9,519 bases of DNA, from positions 1 through 9,519 of the forward strand of contig DIZU01000127.1 of the NCBI GenBank assembly GCA_002429455.1, in the 5' to 3' direction. Within the stretch, counting starts at the first letter, position 1. The number at the start of each line of letters is the position of its first letter. A program made the translations under genes and the position numbers. Below the pieces are notes generated by a model. It saw only the letters and a program-made list of their open reading frames with translations, was not told where the DNA came from and made no database searches. The DNA comes from Methylotenera sp. UBA6020. Lineage in GTDB: Bacteria; Pseudomonadota; Gammaproteobacteria; Burkholderiales; Methylophilaceae. Shown piece after piece: positions 7,601 through 9,519 of this stretch.

Positions 7601-7817
7601 GTTTAAAGAGGCAGTGGTAAATTCCGCTATCACGCGCGCTCAGCCTATCATGCTGACGGCATTGTCAGCTATGTTGGGTGCTTTCTTTATTTTGGATGAC
7701 CCCATTTTTAATGGACTGGCTATTTCGCTTATATTTGGGATTTTCGTCTCGACCTTACTCACGTTAATTGTGATTCCGTTGCTTTACTTTGTAGCTTATA
7801 GACACAAATTTAATTAG
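4611..7817 (+). CDS. RND efflux permease (AcrB/HAE-like superfamily, COG0841 type)
   Basis: This inner-membrane proton-driven pump subunit has 1068 aa, the usual size for the family, and is expected to work as a trimer. A short cytoplasmic N-terminus is followed by TM1 (about 29-47), then REEEPQINV opening the first porter domain (about 48-350). TM2-TM6 start near residue 363, TM7 lies at about 553-574, the second porter domain at about 595-905, and TM8-TM12 run from about 912 to the end. TM4 carries Asp425-Asp426 in GILVDDAIVVVENIHRHM, equivalent to the AcrB Asp407/408 proton relay. In TM10 the position of AcrB Lys940 is Arg979 (GIIVRNSILLVDF). Start is GTG, with AAGGAA overlapping the adaptor stop codon. 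The EEEPQI-type N-terminus resembles RND pumps outside the close AcrB group. The CusA-type heavy-metal group is less likely, because the porter domain lacks its Met-rich features. The substrate is unknown. Confidence 0.96.
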   Translation: MSINNSEKNTGNLGISGRIAMYFQSAQITPLIALLALLLGIFAVLVTPREEEPQINVTMANVLIPFPGASAKNVEQMVAIPAEQVLSQIADIEHVTSISRPGMAVITVQFQVGIPRTEALVRLYNTIQSNQDWLPKNLGVGDPIIKPKGIDDVPILTATLYTKNSQQGAYELERVAHALEAEIKHVKGTREVTTLGGPGRAVNIDIDPLRMAASGITIADMRRTLQSANIGAPLGEVINANQSIAVEVGKYLTDAKDIAELVVGLHEGSPVYLSEVAEISDGPPPAEHYVWYGEGRKNAAEYPAVTISVTKKPGQNAVAVADAVIKQIDDLKNVLIPSGVDVKITRNYGETANDKAKKLIQKLIFATSAVVVLVFVALGRREAAIVGIAVILTLMATLFASWAWGFTLNRVSLFALIFSIGILVDDAIVVVENIHRHMKLKPTANLTEIIPIAVDEVGGPTILATLAVIAALLPMAFVSGLMGPYMSPIPINASMGMLISLAVAFIITPWLSRIWLRHAQHENAHTKRIAPVFMHIFNPFLSDADGKKNRRKLGLVVLGLIVVSLALPVAKLVVMKMLPFDNKSEFQVVVDMPAGTPPETTASVLHAMTAYLSAVPEVINYQAYVGLSAPINFNGLVRQYYLRTGGEVGDIQVNLVDKYHRSEQSHAIAGRVRPALQKIAREMGAKVKVVEVPPGPPVISPVVAEIYGPDDADRLALARQVRHVFDSTEGIVDTDDSGIADARKIELVVDKKKAALLGVSQVAIVSTLRTGLAGEDVTYLHDASKYPAGTRLRLPVAAQGNIEELLKLSVSTSTGKLVPIRELVTIEDTLREQPIYHKDLLPVNYVVGDMAGKLDSPLYGMFSMRAAVSKMPVPGGGKFGEFFIKQPEDNQRGYAIKWDGEWQVTYETFRDMGAAYAVGLILIYLLVVAQFGSYLTPLIIMAPIPLTIIGVMPGHALLGAQFTATSMIGMIALAGIIVRNSILLVDFINLEVAAGKPFKEAVVNSAITRAQPIMLTALSAMLGAFFILDDPIFNGLAISLIFGIFVSTLLTLIVIPLLYFVAYRHKFN

Positions 7818-7837
7818 GAATTTTTTAGGAGAAATTC

Positions 7838-8050
7838 ATGATGACCTCATGGAAACTTGTTCGTGTAATTGCTGGCTTTTTTATCCTGTTATCGCTAGCA
7901 CTAGGGGTGCCGGAGAGCCCGCTGTTCGTTAGTAAGTACTGGTTATTTTTTATCGCCTTTGTTGGGCTGAATCTATTGCAAAGCGGTCTGACCAATTGGT
8001 GCCTGATGGAGAGTATTTTACGCAAACTTGGCGTGCCAAGTGGCTGTTAA
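7838..8050 (+). CDS. DUF2892 (YgaP-like transmembrane domain) small membrane protein
   Basis: This 70-aa protein has two hydrophobic helices (about residues 8-23 and 34-50). They flank the LALGVPESPLFVSKYWLFFIAFVGLNLLQSG core, and LTNWC and ILRKLGV follow. This layout matches the DUF2892 family, which forms the membrane part of E. coli YgaP, where it is fused to a rhodanese (sulfurtransferase) domain; here it stands alone. Cysteines are Cys55, at the family's usual Cys position, and Cys70, the last residue. AGGAG (7827-7831) precedes an ATGATG start, so initiation at 7838 or 7841 is possible. It sits between permease and outer-membrane genes with gaps of 20 and 14 bp, so it is surely co-transcribed. 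Its role in the pump is unknown. It might aid assembly or deliver or sense a sulfur-bound substrate, but this is speculation. Confidence 0.85.
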   Translation: MMTSWKLVRVIAGFFILLSLALGVPESPLFVSKYWLFFIAFVGLNLLQSGLTNWCLMESILRKLGVPSGC

Positions 8051-8064
8051 GGCTATTGCTGACC

Positions 8065-9471
8065 ATGCTTAATCCTGCTATTAATTTTCGATTACGTGCC
8101 TGCATCCTTGCGTTAATGTTGGCGGTGTCCAGCGGTTCGGCCTACGCTATTGATCTGCTTGACTCTTGGCACGCCGCCCAAACTAAGGATCCACTTTTCA
8201 GCGCAGCGCGCGCAGGCGCTGAAGCGGGCAAGACAAAGAATGATCAGGCCAAGGCACTCAAGCTGCCGCAAGTGACTGCCACGGCGGGCACTGGTGTGGT
8301 TCATACCTATAACAAAATCAGTGATGCACAATTTTCAGCTCCCGGGCTTGGCTCTGCCGGTGGTGCGGCTTTTAAGACACAAACAGATCAAGGGATTGAC
8401 CTTCGTTGGAACGTCAGAGCAGAGCAGCCTTTATACAATGCCGAACGTTCCACAGCAGCACACCAACTCAACAAGCAGGCCCAGCTGGCAGATGTAAAGT
8501 TCAGTGCCGAGGAGCAGCAACTGATTCTTCGCGTAACCAAGGCTTACTTTGATGTGCTCTTGGCAGAAGATACGCTCTCTGCCGTCAAAAAACAGCGATC
8601 AGCAGTCGCTCAGGCATTAACGGTAGCAAAGGGGCGTTTCAATGAAGGCGATGTGGCGATTATTGATACGCATGAGGCGCAGGCCAAGGATGATGCCCTC
8701 GTTTCGCAGGAGCTGGAAGCAGAGAGTAGCTATCAGCTTGCACATGCAGCGCTGGTGGATCTAACCGGTGATACTGACCATCTTCTGGCACGCCTCTCCG
8801 AGCAGGCCAATCTTCAACAATTAAATGCTGGTGAATTAAAAGACTGGCTGGCGCTCGCGCAGAGCAACAGTCCATCTCTGCACATGCAGCAGATTCAGCA
8901 AGGCATTGCACATGATGAAATTGATAAGCACCGATCTTCAAATGCTCCAATACTGAATCTAGTCGCCCAAGCTGGAGGAGAAGAACTCAGAGGCATTGGT
9001 GGGGGCAGTAGTAACTCTGAGCTCGGCAATCATTCCGTAAGTATTGGCGTACAACTCACCATTCCATTATTCACTGGTGGTATGCGCAATGCAAAATATG
9101 AAGAAGCTATTGCCTTGGCCGAACAGGCGAAAGATGAAACAGAGGTTATGCGCCTGAGGGCAGGGCAGGAAGCCAGAGCCGCGTGGATGGGCATGACGGT
9201 TGGTAAAAGCAAAGCCAAGGCACTTGAGCAGGCATTGCATTCATCTAAAACAAAGCTGGATGCTACTGAGCTTGGTCGAGAAGTAGGCGACCGAACAACA
9301 CTGGATGTACTTAATGCTGAACAGGAGTATTACGCCACGAGAACGGAACTTTTTCGTGTGCGCTATCAAACACTGCTGTCTTTTCTGAACTTGGCCGCAA
9401 CTGCGGGAGTATTGGATGAAAAGCGCCTTGTAGAGGTTAATTCTGTTTTGTCGTTAAAGCCTTCTGAATAA
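8065..9471 (+). CDS. TolC-family outer membrane efflux channel protein
   Basis: This is the outer-membrane factor that would complete the tripartite pump, 468 aa from the chosen start (E. coli TolC precursor is about 493). The frame stays open upstream to a TTG at 7996, but that start would overlap the DUF2892 gene by 55 bp and place 23 odd residues before a clear signal peptide. ATG 8065 gives RLRACILALMLAVSSGSAYA with cleavage after residue 28 (AYA/ID). The ribosome site is weak (AAGG at 8049-8052, 12 bp away), so coupling with the preceding gene, which stops 14 bp before, is likely. Family signs are the opening DLLDSWHAAQTKDPLFSAAR, the helix QQLILRVTKAYFDVLLAEDTL, the repeat-like second half with VSIGVQLTIPLFTGGMRNAKYEEA, and the C-terminal FLNLAATAGVLDEKRLVEVN, all close to TolC patterns. 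The two structural repeats are both complete. The protein should act as a trimeric beta-barrel with a periplasmic alpha-helical tunnel. Confidence 0.95.
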   Translation: MLNPAINFRLRACILALMLAVSSGSAYAIDLLDSWHAAQTKDPLFSAARAGAEAGKTKNDQAKALKLPQVTATAGTGVVHTYNKISDAQFSAPGLGSAGGAAFKTQTDQGIDLRWNVRAEQPLYNAERSTAAHQLNKQAQLADVKFSAEEQQLILRVTKAYFDVLLAEDTLSAVKKQRSAVAQALTVAKGRFNEGDVAIIDTHEAQAKDDALVSQELEAESSYQLAHAALVDLTGDTDHLLARLSEQANLQQLNAGELKDWLALAQSNSPSLHMQQIQQGIAHDEIDKHRSSNAPILNLVAQAGGEELRGIGGGSSNSELGNHSVSIGVQLTIPLFTGGMRNAKYEEAIALAEQAKDETEVMRLRAGQEARAAWMGMTVGKSKAKALEQALHSSKTKLDATELGREVGDRTTLDVLNAEQEYYATRTELFRVRYQTLLSFLNLAATAGVLDEKRLVEVNSVLSLKPSE

Positions 9472-9519
9472 TTTAGTTAGGTGTTAATTAAAAAGCATGG
9501 CGCGCTCAAATTTGAAGTG
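9472..9519 (+). other. Downstream flank of the efflux operon; possible start of a next gene
   Basis: This 48-bp tail has no hairpin with a T-run, so no terminator can be called. An ATG at 9497 opens a frame reading MARSNLK to the window edge, which could be the first residues of another gene. It lacks a convincing ribosome site and is too short to identify. Confidence 0.25.

Noticed and set aside
4611..7817. CusA-type heavy-metal RND permease
   Set aside because: The CusA-type Met-rich metal pathway is not seen, and the EEEPQI-type N-terminus fits other RND groups better, even though the regulator is of the ArsR family.
7996..8064. Upstream TTG extension of the TolC-family gene
   Set aside because: It would overlap the DUF2892 gene and put extra residues before a clean signal peptide. 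ATG 8065 fits better.

Overview
The window is a compact bacterial chromosomal segment with moderate G+C by eye. It has short AT-rich spacers, E. coli-like Shine-Dalgarno sites and sigma70-type promoter elements. The proteins look proteobacterial: an E. coli-type long-Q-loop cytochrome bd oxidase, a CydP-type small subunit, and an RND/adaptor/TolC efflux set with an inserted DUF2892 gene. This mix fits a betaproteobacterium, perhaps a Nitrosomonadales/Methylophilaceae-type organism. That placement is inferred from protein flavour only and is of low certainty. No RNA gene, insertion sequence, CRISPR array or origin was seen.

Left part, minus strand (positions 42-2989): a tight three-gene operon read right to left, cydP-cydA-cydB. 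It encodes a cytochrome bd quinol oxidase, a terminal respiratory oxidase with high O2 affinity that in known cases tolerates cyanide, sulfide and NO. All haem and quinol residues known from E. coli CydA are present, shifted by three positions.

Middle (2990-3562): a 116-bp spacer, then a minus-strand ArsR/SmtB-family repressor gene, then a 121-bp divergent regulatory region. That region holds back-to-back promoters whose -35 boxes overlap, covered by one large AT-rich inverted repeat that is very probably the ArsR operator.

Right part, plus strand (3563-9471): a four-gene operon with gaps of 10, 20 and 14 bp. It encodes a periplasmic adaptor, an RND permease of 1068 aa, a 70-aa DUF2892/YgaP-like two-helix membrane protein, and a TolC-family outer membrane factor. 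Together these form a complete tripartite pump from inner to outer membrane plus one accessory membrane protein. The ArsR protein probably represses the pump and itself and releases on binding an unidentified signal.

All large genes belong to known families. The most interesting points are the DUF2892 gene inside the pump operon, the ArsR regulator with a Cys87/Cys91 pair but no classical metal box, and the position of this regulator directly upstream of the cydPAB operon on the same strand. A link to reactive sulfur or another thiol-reactive or respiratory toxin is a reasonable but unproven hypothesis.
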